Source of the DNA: Baffinella frigidus
Taxonomy: Eukaryota > Cryptophyceae > Cryptomonadales > Baffinellaceae
DNA length: 24,620 nt
Direction: 5' to 3'
Assembly: GCA_026770585.1 (NCBI GenBank)
Contig: MU647420.1
Coordinates: 72,628-97,247, forward strand
Position numbers and translations under genes: made by a program
In this document: positions 1 through 9,000 of the stretch, in pieces
Position numbering within the stretch: position 1 is the stretch's first letter
Layout of the letters: the number at the start of each line of letters is the position of its first letter
The notes under the pieces: generated by a model
Database searches by the model: none
Told to the model about the DNA's origin: nothing
What the model saw: the letters and a program-made list of their open reading frames with translations, nothing else

Positions 1-720
1 AAATGGACGCGTAGGTGGTAAAGATGCCAAATCTTAGCACGTGGGTGAAATACGCCCCTACCCTTTTCAACCGCGACGTATCTCATTTCACCGGGGGCCG
101 GATCTCGTTTTAGACAGACGGCTGACCTCCTTGTCGAATCTTCTCGATTTTCCTGCGTCTTTTACATGTGTTCCCATCGAGTGTGCCCATGAAGGCCTCT
201 GGGTGGATAAGGTAACGGAAACTCGGGCTCTGAGAGCCCGAAAAGCGCGTCGTAGCCCGCTGTGTGGGTTTCGGATGCCCGCCAAATCGCGAAATCCAGG
301 GCGTTATAGAGCCAGCACAGGGGAGGGCCACAGGTCATGCGTGCCCCTCTGCAAAACGCGGACTCCTGTCCGCACGCCCCCCCCCCTGCACTCTACCCGA
401 GGTTTCCGCGGACGCGCTATGCGATCAACACAGGGTGATTTCCCCCGTTATGGGGAGTTGTTATCAGTACCAGGGTGGTCGCTGCAGCGAGGCCGCACGC
501 TGCATCCTAAAACCTCAACCCTCAACCCTAGACTTTCGCTTTGTCTAGTTAGATTCGGTTGGATGTGTTCCTTGCTCGAGGGGCGCATGGAGGGTTTTAG
601 GGCTTAGGGTTGAGGGTCGAGTGTTTAGGGTAGTATACCGCTGGGCTGTCGCGGAGACCAGCGACATGATAGACGACCCCCCCCCCCCACCCTCCCCCGC
701 CCACGCCAGCTGACCGACAG
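1..720. other. No supported gene; two opposed telomere-like patches
   Basis: Open frames exist on both strands but none shows consistent third-position GC or a splice context I trust. Seen directly: a C-rich run of telomere-like heptamers near 507-532, a G-rich run near 594-635, a short perfect hairpin at 223-241 (CGGGCTCT/AGAGCCCG), and poly-C runs near 378 and 679 that could serve as a pyrimidine tract for the exon-like island at 721. Confidence 0.5.
507..635. repeat. Opposed telomere-like arrays (C-rich then G-rich)
   Basis: Degenerate CCCTCAA/CCCTAGA heptamers at 507-532 are followed after about 60 bp by TTTAGGG/TTGAGGG heptamers at 594-635. The two arms are reverse complements in part and could fold back on each other. 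Such head-to-head orientation is uncommon in the rest of the window. Confidence 0.6.
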
Positions 721-1052
721 ACGCAGACGCGGGAGGGCGTGCGGACGGCGCTGTCCCCGGGCGCTGCGCCCCACGTCCCGCCCCACCACCTGTCCCTGCG
801 CCTGAGCCTGCGCCTACCCCCGACCCTGCCACCCCGCCCGGACGCGCGCTACGTGGCGCCGAGGTCGGGCGCGGCGGGATCCCGGGGGGGACAGCGCGCG
901 CGTGCTCCTCCTCCCCCACACGGCTGGGCGCGACCGCGGAGGTTGCGCGCACCGCGCGCGTCGGGTGTCTGTATACCCCGCCGTCGCTGCGCGCCCCAGC
1001 CGGGAGAGAGAGCGGGTGTTTCATGCCGTGCCGCCAGTCGCCGCCGGCACCG
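721..1052 (+). CDS. Probable exon or exons, GC-rich, Pro/Arg-rich (boundaries and frame uncertain)
   Basis: A very GC-rich island follows a C-rich tract and an ACAG acceptor ending at 720. Read directly after that acceptor, the first 50 or so codons have almost only G or C in third positions, which supports plus-strand coding. That bias fades after about 865, where GAG|GTCGGG could be a donor; a different frame stays open to a GTGCGC donor at 1053. Which is used cannot be decided by eye, and the phase does not link cleanly to the next candidate exon. The antisense frame is also open but has weaker codon bias. Confidence 0.4.
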
Positions 1053-1245
1053 GTGCGCGCCTCTTCCTCTTTTGTTCGCGCCTCATCCACGCTGTTTGTT
1101 CGTGGCGGGTACATGGGGTTACTTGCAATTTGAGGACACGTGCCACCCCTAGCGTGGCCCTATGCTCATGGGCATACGCCTACCGTAGGCGCGCCGGTGG
1201 GCGCTTCATCCTTTTTTGTTCGCTGCTCAGCCACGCTGCGCGTGG
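1050..1245 (+). repeat. Tandem duplication of about 146 bp across an exon/intron edge
   Basis: The segment starting CCGGTGCGCGCCTC at 1050 recurs, diverged, at about 1195 (CCGGTGGGCGCTTC), and both continue with a TTTTGTTCGC stretch and a CCACGCTG block. The duplicated edge includes the possible donor at 1053. This is the first of many partial exon-edge duplications in the window. Confidence 0.6.
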
Positions 1246-1438
1246 CATGATTGTTAGCAACGTGCTCGCCTGCTATGTACGTCTGGTGATTTTACGTGCA
1301 CGCCTACTGATTGCTTGTGAGAAATGTGTACACCTACACCCCACGTGTCTTTTGTTTTCTCGGTTCGTGCATGGGCCATAGTAATGACACTCGACCAATA
1401 TGGAGGTTACTTAGCCGCCACTAGACCCAAATGCAGGC
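1246..1438. other. Non-coding stretch, no feature recognised
   Basis: Mixed-composition sequence without a convincing frame, splice pair or repeat. It ends where a fragment of the 139-bp inverted-repeat element begins. Confidence 0.4.
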
Positions 1439-1528
1439 TGTTTTTCGCTCCCAAGTTGACGGATTTGTACCGCACACCCAGCACTGTCAGCTTGAGAATA
1501 GTCGGTCAAACCGAATGAGACAGAGCTG
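1439..1528 (+). mobile_element. Fragment of the 139-bp MITE-like family (3-prime two thirds)
   Basis: Contains the family core (TTTTTCGCTCCCAAGTTGAC, a GGATTTGTACC block, then a CTTGAGAATAGTCGG block) and ends with a diverged right terminal repeat (CCGAATGAGACAGAGCTG). The GGGCTCACC palindrome of the left half is missing. Compare the complete copy at 5163-5301. Confidence 0.7.
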
Positions 1529-1589
1529 GATCGGGATGGCGCGGTTGAGGGGGTGTTCAGGATCGGCTGCTCCGAAGCGAGGCTGCAAA

Positions 1590-1685
1590 CCTTGCACCCT
1601 GAACCCTAAACTCCGAACCCCGAAACCCAACCCCCCAACCCCAACTCGCCTCTCGCGAAACAGCCCCCCACCCTCGAACCGTGAG
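1590..1685. repeat. C-rich telomere-like array
   Basis: Degenerate heptamers (CCCTGAA, CCCTAAA, CCCGAAA, CCCCAAC) run along the plus strand. It lies between the inverted-repeat element fragment and the GATA/GATG microsatellite region. Confidence 0.7.
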
Positions 1686-1699
1686 AGAAACAGGGCGCT

Positions 1700-2012
1700 A
1701 ACTAACTAACTAATTAACTAGCTCCGCCTCCTCCGCCCCCCTCTCTCCATCTTTCATCAGCCCCAAAAGATGAACACAAAGGTATCTAGCTGGCGCACCT
1801 GAGAAGAGAGGCACAAATTGCCTCCCTTCAATTGCTGCCGCTCACTGTAGATAGATGGTGGACGGATAGATAAATGGATACACAGATAGATGCAAAGCCA
1901 GATGGAAAGATAGCTAGACAGCGCACCCGAGAAGCGAGGCGAGCAGCGGCGCTAGGTAGCTAGATATAAAGATGGATATATATATAGATGGATGGATGGA
2001 TGGATGGATGAA
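1700..2012. repeat. ACTA and GATA/GATG microsatellites with exon-echo copies
   Basis: A short (CTAA)n run near 1703 is followed by GATA/GATG-type tetranucleotides between 1848 and 2010. Embedded copies of the sequence that starts the next candidate exon (CACCTGAGAAG... at 1796, and GAGAAGCGAGGCGAGCAGCG at 1930) indicate duplicated exon 5-prime ends. The 1919-1953 copy keeps an ACAG acceptor and has a GT downstream. Confidence 0.65.
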
Positions 2013-2015
2013 TAG

Positions 2016-2163
2016 CGGACCTGAGAAGCGAGGCGAGCAGCGGCGCCATGGCAGCATCCTCCTTCCCAATGCGCCACGCCTCTCGTAACGCCACCTCCCC
2101 CACCTCATCCTGCGCCCCTCCTGACTGCGTCCGCCCGCTCGCCCCCGCCCGTGCTGCCCAGGG
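2016..2163 (+). CDS. Candidate exon, Ser/Ala/Pro-rich
   Basis: A frame open from a TAG acceptor at 2013-2015 through about 49 codons to a GT at 2164. It contains an ATG at 2048 in good context (GCGCCATGG) that could be a start codon, though the frame is open upstream of it. It is preceded by two diverged copies of its own 5-prime end. Its outgoing phase does not match the preferred acceptor of the next exon (2733), so a boundary is wrong, another exon intervenes, or this belongs to something else. Confidence 0.4.
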
Positions 2164-2164
2164 G

Positions 2165-2400
2165 TGCGGGTTGAGGGATTGGAGATTGGGGTATGGGGTA
2201 TGGGGTTTGGGGTTGGGGGTTTGGGGTTTGAGGTTTAGGGTTTAGAGTTTAGGGTTTAGGGTTTAGGGTTTAGGGTTGAAGGTTTTGGGGTTTTGGTGTT
2301 TAGGGTTCATACTTTAGGGTTTCGCTGTCTAGGGTTTGGGGTTCAGGCGTTATGGGTGAGGGGTCTGGGGTTTGGGGGTTAGTGTTGAGAGTCGTTCAGC
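2165..2400. repeat. G-rich telomere-like array (TTTAGGG orientation)
   Basis: GGGTTTA, GGGGTTT and related heptamers run on the plus strand, opposite to most arrays in the window. The middle part (about 2235-2276) is the most regular. Confidence 0.85.
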
Positions 2401-2732
2401 GTGGTTTAGGGTGGGCCAGTGTCTAATCAAAAACAAACGTAGGTGATCGTGATAATATAAAGAAGGGGGTGTGTTCCTGGACGAGAACTGCTCCGGACAT
2501 AAGGTGTAGAAGAACCCCTCAAATTTCACAGTGACAGGATCTGAAATTCGACCCGGAAAGGAACTGGGTCCGGCGTTATAAAACTCGGGGGCTTTTACAA
2601 AGGAAATGGGTTGCTTTACGAATGTTATTCCAGATCCTGACATACATTGACCAACAAGCCACCGCAAACGGCGCACACCCACCGCAAGTCCATCAACACG
2701 AGCGGGGGACACACCGCTGAACCCGCCCCCAG
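2401..2732. other. AT-richer intron-like stretch
   Basis: No supported gene. A TATA-like TTATAAAA lies at 2576 but there is no clear start downstream. The last 80 bases are open in the frame of the next exon, so that exon may begin earlier than 2733. Confidence 0.4.
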
Positions 2733-3070
2733 CGATCAAGCGCACAGTGGCAGCGTCTCTCCGCCGCCACGCAGCATACTCCCCCAGCAGCCGCACCGAG
2801 TCCCCAAACTCCCGCACCAGCCTCACCAGCACCCCTTCCGCTCCGTCCGCCCCCGCGCCTTCCCCGCCCCCGCCGGTGCTTTCCTGTCCTTTGCGGCCCG
2901 CCGCGTGGGTGCCGCCGGGGGCGTCCAAGGCCCCGGAGGAGGAGGAGGGGCGCCTGCCCCGCCGCCCGCGCGGTTCCTCCCCAGGCCGTTGCGAGGCTGA
3001 TGGTGTCGAGTGGGGGGGCTCCCCGGACGTATCCTGCGCGGGACCGCCCCCGCGCCGCCCCTTGCCGGAG
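2733..3070 (+). CDS. Exon, Ser/Pro/Arg-rich amino-terminal region
   Basis: Acceptor CCCCCAG ends at 2732; donor GAG|GTGGGA follows 3070. Two bases precede 112 full codons, ending in phase 0. Third positions are strongly G/C, mostly C. Composition is Ser/Thr/Pro-rich, then a short acidic run (four Glu) and Arg/Pro-rich sequence, suggesting a disordered region. The incoming phase (needs one base) is not matched by the 2016-2163 candidate. An antisense frame here also looks protein-like; I prefer plus because the phase chains into 3244. Confidence 0.55.
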
Positions 3071-6000
3071 GTGGGAGGTTTGATTGTCGAGGGGTGTTGC
3101 CTGGAAGGTGCGGGGTTGTCGCGTGAGCACCACTCCCTTCACAGCGTCAATTTCATAGCTTCAGCTGTCATGACAAGATGGCCTGAGCGTCATGTGACGG
3201 TGGCCCAGGCAGGGCACTCGTTTAGCTATAGATCGGGGGGCAGGCCGCAGCAACCCGACACCGCAGGGATTCCTCTCGCAAGGGGATCGTGGGCAGCAGC
3301 ATCGCATTCGAGAAGGAGATGACAGCAGCGAGGGATGCAGGGGGTATTTTGGCAGCGTACAACCTGGCCGAATCGCTCCCAGCCACAACCACTGCGCCAG
3401 CCGTCGCTGCCCCCGCCGCGTTTCGCACCGCAGACCCATCGCCATCTACCCACCTCACCGACCCGCTGAGTCCTCCCGGTGTGGTCCTGTGCGACGGCAG
3501 CGATTTTCCTCCGGCCGGCGGGAGCTTGGGCGCTCCGGCGGGCGCGCGCACCAAGCTTACCCCGCCATCAGCGCGGGTTAGGCGGACGAAGCCGTCCTTG
3601 TCGACCACATGCGATTGCTCCTCCGGGAGTCCACCCCCATCCTGCGAGCCCCCACTAAACGGGGGAATCGGCCGCATGGTCCGGCCGTCCAGTAGGAAAG
3701 AGCGGGCCGACGAGCCCGTCCCTCTCGGACGCCCTCAATCCGCGTGCCGCCTTCGATCTACTGTTCCCATCACAAGCTTCGAGAGTCAAAAGGGACTGTT
3801 TTGCTCAAACAAAAATTGGTGTTGCTGGACGGACTAGTGGCCGTGGCGTGCTTCTTGCGCAGCGGCGGCGTGGGCGAGGGCCGTTCCTCACTCCTCTCCT
3901 GTCCCGACCAGAACACCCGACTGTTGGCCACAACAAGGGCAGTTTGAAAAGGCAGATGACTGGCTTATCACGTGAGTCGCGTCCTGTTTGTACCTGCAGT
4001 TCGCTTTTACAAGTGAATTGTTAATCTCGGCAAATTCCGGAAGACGGTTGGGCAAAAGTCCTGGGACAGGCTCATCCAGGCAAATCGACTCGGGCCGGGA
4101 TCCTAGAGGCACATCAACAACCGAAACAACACCATCTTGAGGGAGAGCACCGCATCCAGAACGAGTGCAGCGGTGGATGCAATAGGCGCGATGCGTTCGT
4201 CCTCGCAGCCAGGCCCAGGTCACCCTCTCCGGTCTGGCTCGGCGTCGCGTCGGCCGGCGACAGCTTCGACAGCTGGACGAGGGCAGGATGGCAAGGACGC
4301 CCCGCTGCGCCGCGCTGGGATCAGTGAAGTGCACATCGTGCGGATTGTGGCCCTCGAAGGTCGGCTTCTCAGAGCGTTCAGCGACTCCGCCGTTCTCCCG
4401 AGAGCCGCGCGCCCCGGAGCTCTGCGCGCTGCCACAGACGGCTATTTCGCGGGGTGCCAAACCCCACCCCCAACTCTTGAATCCTAGCTCGGCCTCCGTT
4501 GAATCCTAGCGAGGATTAAATCCTAGAGAGGAAACCCGGCACCCCCAAACCCCACCCCCAACTCCTGAATCCTAGCTCTGCCTCAGTTAAATCCTAGCCA
4601 ACTCCTGAATCCTAGCTCAGCTGTTCAGGAAAAGACTGGCGAAAAGACCTTCACCTGCGAGAAGTAACGAGCCCCCCCCCCGCATGTCCCCCAGGTGTGC
4701 GGACGTTGCGGGGGAGTACGAGCGCGCCGGACGCCCCTCTAGCGCCCGGGCTGTCATGGAATGCGCCCTCTCCTTCCTCGAAGCTTTAATTCCCAACAGC
4801 CGCACCAACACCGGAGCAGCGAACGGGCCCGGGCCCGGGCGGCGCGGGTCGGCGAGCTCGCAGGCAAGCAAAGGGTCGTCCCTCTTCCACGCGCCGGACC
4901 CGGTGGATCAGCAGCTGTACGAGGACACGCTCCTGGAGGGCGTGCGAGCCGCGTGCCGGCGCGTGAGCAAGACGCTCAGCGCGGGGGCAGACATCGTCGC
5001 GTCCTCCGCCCGCGACGGCTCGGCTGACGCCCGCGCCGCGCCTCCCCCCGGCGCCCCCTTCGAGCGCATGGTACGGTTCCCGCGGCACACGAGTCCGCCC
5101 GGCTGGCACGCAGCACACGACCACTTGCGGTTCGTGAGAAGGTGCTGGGAAGCGCCCAGCTCCTAGCTCTGTCTTAGTCAATTCGGGCTCACCAGTCTGG
5201 TGAGCCCGGGCTCTTTGCCGATCCAAAATTGACGATTTTGTACCACACACCCAGCATGCCAACTGATGAACCGGCAGCCAACCCGATTGAGGCAGAGCTA
5301 GAGCTCTGGCCGACGGGATCGAGCAGGCTGCGAACAAAGCTCATTTCAGAACACAACTGAATCAGTATCACTTCGTATGCTGTGTTGGCTTGTATTTGTG
5401 GCATGATAGAGTTGGCATAACCCACGCCTAACAAAGTAGAACGGTGTTGCTGATTCAGTCATCTTCCGAAATTTAATTTCGGAACAAGACATAATCTGTC
5501 CCGCTATCTTAGCTTCCGACGCCGAAGATCAGGGTGTTTATATGCTATTTTAGGCATACAGTGATGTTTTATTTTAGGCATACAGTGACTATGTTATGTC
5601 TTTTATGTGGACATATTCAGGTAAGTTCCGAGATAAAATTCAAGCGGGAGCGCTGGCGTAACGCGGCAGGAGACTCCCACGACAGTTGATCAGAGCTTTC
5701 GCTGGTACTAACTAACCATGCACGGTTCATGTATCGCCCCTGATTACACACAGATGACAGATTGTTTTCCTGGAGCTTTTTCCTTGAGTGGAATTCTGAT
5801 CTACATGAATCTAATGAGGAGACCAGATTAATTGAGGCAGAGCTACATGGTGCTCGGGCGGGACAACAGTCGTGTTGCCTCTCCATAAAACTTGAACCTT
5901 ACACCCTGAACCCTAAACCCTCAAACATAAAGATAAACCCTTCAACCTAAAACTTAAACCTCAAACCCCAAACCCCAACCCCCACACCCCAAACCCCCAA

Positions 6001-9000
6001 CTCCCTACCCCACACCCGGCAGGCGCGGCACCGTGAGTGGCTTTACAATTCCGGGATGCGGCGGCGGCCAAAGGCGCCCGAGCCGGCTGCGGTGATCGAT
6101 GCTGACGATTTGACCATTGTGGAGCTGCTGCTGCGCGTCGCAGAAATCCACGCGGGTCTGACGCCTGCGCCGCCCCCCCCTGCTGCGCGTCGCTGACATC
6201 AACTGCGGGGGGAAATTAAAATATTGGTTACTTGCTAACGAAAATTACTTCACGGATTCTTTATTTTTACTAGTATGGCCCAATTGTGTGGTAATTTTCG
6301 CGGCGGTGGTCGACGCTCTCGCGAAAAAACATTTTGGAGCTGCTACTGCGCGTCGCGGAGATCCACGCGGGTATTATCTGCTGGGAAAAAATGAAATGAT
6401 AGTTTTTGGAGAACGAAACTTACTACACGGATTATTTACTATCACTAGTATGGCCTTTTTGTTCTTGACTATTACTAGTATGCGTAGTAATTTTCGCGGC
6501 TGTGATCGACGTGGACGATTTGACCATTGTGGAACTGCTGCTGCGCGTCGCGGACATCCACGGGGGTACCTTCCAGCTCTGACCTGTGCAAACGACCAAA
6601 AATGGATCAGTTTTTGGACCGTTACCTGTCAACTGTCAACCGTAAACCACAAACCCTAAACCCCAAATCCCAAACCCCAAACCCCAAACCCTCAACCCTC
6701 AACCCTACACCCAAACTCAAACCCGAACCCCTGCACACCACTCACCAACGCCATGCCACCCCCCAAACCCCAAACCACGCCGCCCCCACAGCGCAAGGAG
6801 GCGACTCCTCCCGGCCGCACGCCTCCAAAGCCTCCCACTCGACAGACAGCGAGTCCTCCATGGCCGAGTCCGCCCCCGGGACGGCAGGGGGGGGGCGAGG
6901 CGGGGAGCGGGTTGTGTTCGAGGGGAGCAGCCGGGAGGGGGGGCGGAGTAGGGAGAGGGTGGGACATGAGGGGCGGGGGAGGGGGAAGGTGGTGTCGGGA
7001 TGGGAGGGGCGGGGGGGCGCGGGCGTGGGGGAGAGGGACGCGTGGGGGGAGGGGGAGGAGGAGGAGGGGGAGGAGGAGGTGGTGAGGGGGGCGGCGCCGG
7101 AAGTGTTGATGGGGGGGAGGCGCTTTCGGGTGAAGATGGATCCTGTGCGGGTACGCGCCTTCTCCCTCATGTCATGGATAAATCATGAACCCCACCGCCT
7201 CAAAACCTAAACCCTACACCCTTCATCCTGAGTGAATAGTGTTGACGCCGGCGTGGAGCTCTTGCCACCAGTTCTCCGAAGTGAAGAGTCATGTGTTTCA
7301 GTTTTGTGGAGACACCCCCCTGGTACAAATATGGGGTTTGTCAAACGTTGCAAGCCGGCGAGCCCTTCGACGTGAAGAGGCGTGGGTTTCAGTTTTGAGA
7401 TGGATCCGGTGCCGGTACGCGCCTTGTCCCGCGTGGCATGCGTGGTTGATTGTGTAGCAGCCGGACTGGAGCTGTTGAGGTTCTCGAGATCCTAGACCTG
7501 ATCAACCGACGCTCGCAGAAATCCTCCGCCACACCCGCCCCTCTCGACGTCCTTATCACTTCCATCAATCGAGTTTTGATCAATTACAGTATCAATTGCA
7601 ATCATTTCCTGTTTGACGACCACCAGTAATTAACGCCTTCCCACCAGGTCCTCGAGATTCTGGACCAAATCAACCGGCGTTCCCGGCACCCATCCGCAAC
7701 AACCGCGCCCCTCGACGTCTCCCAAATCGTCTCCCTCCGCGACATCCTAGGTCCTCAACCCTAAACCCTAAACCCTAAACCATGAACCCTACACCCTCAA
7801 CCCTGAACCCCAAACCCTAAACCATGAACCCTCAACCCTAAACCATGCGCCTGAAACCCTAAACCATGAACCCTCAACCCTCAACCCTCAACCCTGAACC
7901 CTAAACCCTCAATCCTAAACCCTCAACCCAAAACCCAAAACCAGGTCCCGTCATCACGGGGCCCACCTCAGAACCGTCACGCAGCACGGGCCCGCCTCGG
8001 GATCGTTCGGGCCCGCCTCGGAACCGGAATCACCCGCCTCGGGACCGGTCAACTGACGGCTCGGCGTCGCCCCCGCTGCGCCCCGCCGCCTCGCCGGTCC
8101 GCGCGCCGCACCCCGCGGCGCCTTATGGAGCTCATGCGGAGGGCGGGGCGTCTCCGGAGTATGTCGCGTCTCCGCTCGGTGAGGGGTCCACCCGCGTAAT
8201 GATTCGTCTTTTTCTATATTAATCCTGAACCTTACTTAAGTATATTACTCCTGAACCTTAATTAAGTTTGGTGATTTCATGTTCTATGAGCCTTATGACG
8301 AACCCGCCTCAGCACTATCAACACCCTCAAACGTTGTTGTACGGTAGCACCCTTGGAATACCGGATTGTTGTTGACGCTGGAATGAGGTCGTCTACCCAT
8401 CGGCAGTTAGGAAGGTTGGTAGGTAGGAATCAGTCGCACACACACGGCAGGGTCCCCGATGGTGCCCCCCCCCCCCCAAGGCTATCCCTGGGGCGAACGC
8501 ACACCCGGACGGCGCCCCGCAAGTTAGTCAACAGTCGAAGAAATTTAGCCATCAGGCGTACTCACGTGGGACTCTCCCGCACAGGCTCCCCGCTCGTGCC
8601 CCCCCACACGTTCCCCGGGTCGCGCGCCCCTGTACCTACCCAGGAGTCTCACCCACCTGAAACTCTCCCGCAGGATCGCCGTTGATGCCACCCAACGCTA
8701 TCCTCGGGGGGCGCGCGCGCCCGCGGACGGCGCCGCACATGGCCGTCGAGGAGCTCAGGGTGTCGGAGTCGTCGTTCGGCGGGGCGGGTGGATCCCTGTA
8801 CCTCAACGGGGGGCCCCAGGTGCACCACAGCCCCTGCCCGCCAGCACATGTTGCGGTTGCTGGTGTAGACGTTGGTTTCAGCAGCTCTCACGTTCCGTCC
8901 CACCAGCCCTGTGCTACTCTTGACGCATCACCTCCCTTTCTAGCCCTGTGCTACTCTTGACGCATCACCTCCCTTTCTTGTGCTTAGTCTGGCCGGGGGC

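Larger units (their letters stand above)
5071..6022. other. Long intron (about 950 bp) with a complete MITE-like element
   Basis: Contains the 139-bp element (5163-5301), an AT-rich part with a hairpin at 5466-5482 (CCGAAATTTAATTTCGG), and two copies of ATTTTAGGCATACAGTGA near 5548 and 5571. There is also an unused but canonical donor-like CAGGTAAGT near 5620, a right-terminal-repeat fragment of the MITE family near 5828-5845, and a C-rich telomere-like array at 5893-6010. Confidence 0.6.

Noticed and set aside
41-607. 188-codon open frame at the start of the window
   Set aside because: No codon bias or splice context; it runs through a telomere-like patch and mixed sequence.
2048-2054. Start codon of the gene at ATG 2048
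   Set aside because: Good context, but the frame is open upstream to a possible acceptor and the exon 5-prime end is duplicated upstream, so an internal methionine is as likely. The exon phase also does not fit the next one.
2576-2583. TATA box at TTATAAAA
   Set aside because: No convincing start codon or leader follows, and the next exon has an open frame needing an upstream exon.
2640-2928. Minus-strand frame with a leucine/arginine-rich helix
   Set aside because: Reads well but has strong G-only third positions that mirror the plus frame, and no minus-strand neighbours chain to it.
3222-3677. Minus-strand frame that looks protein-like
   Set aside because: Its possible splice sites do not chain with other minus-strand pieces, whereas the plus-strand frame joins 3070, 3244-3678 and 4107 in phase. 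Some doubt remains.
4219-4318. A minus-strand exon ending in GTGACC
   Set aside because: An apparent 30-codon piece with splice-like ends, but the next pieces need a frameshift or a 22-bp intron. The plus frame over 4107-4453 is long and phase-consistent.
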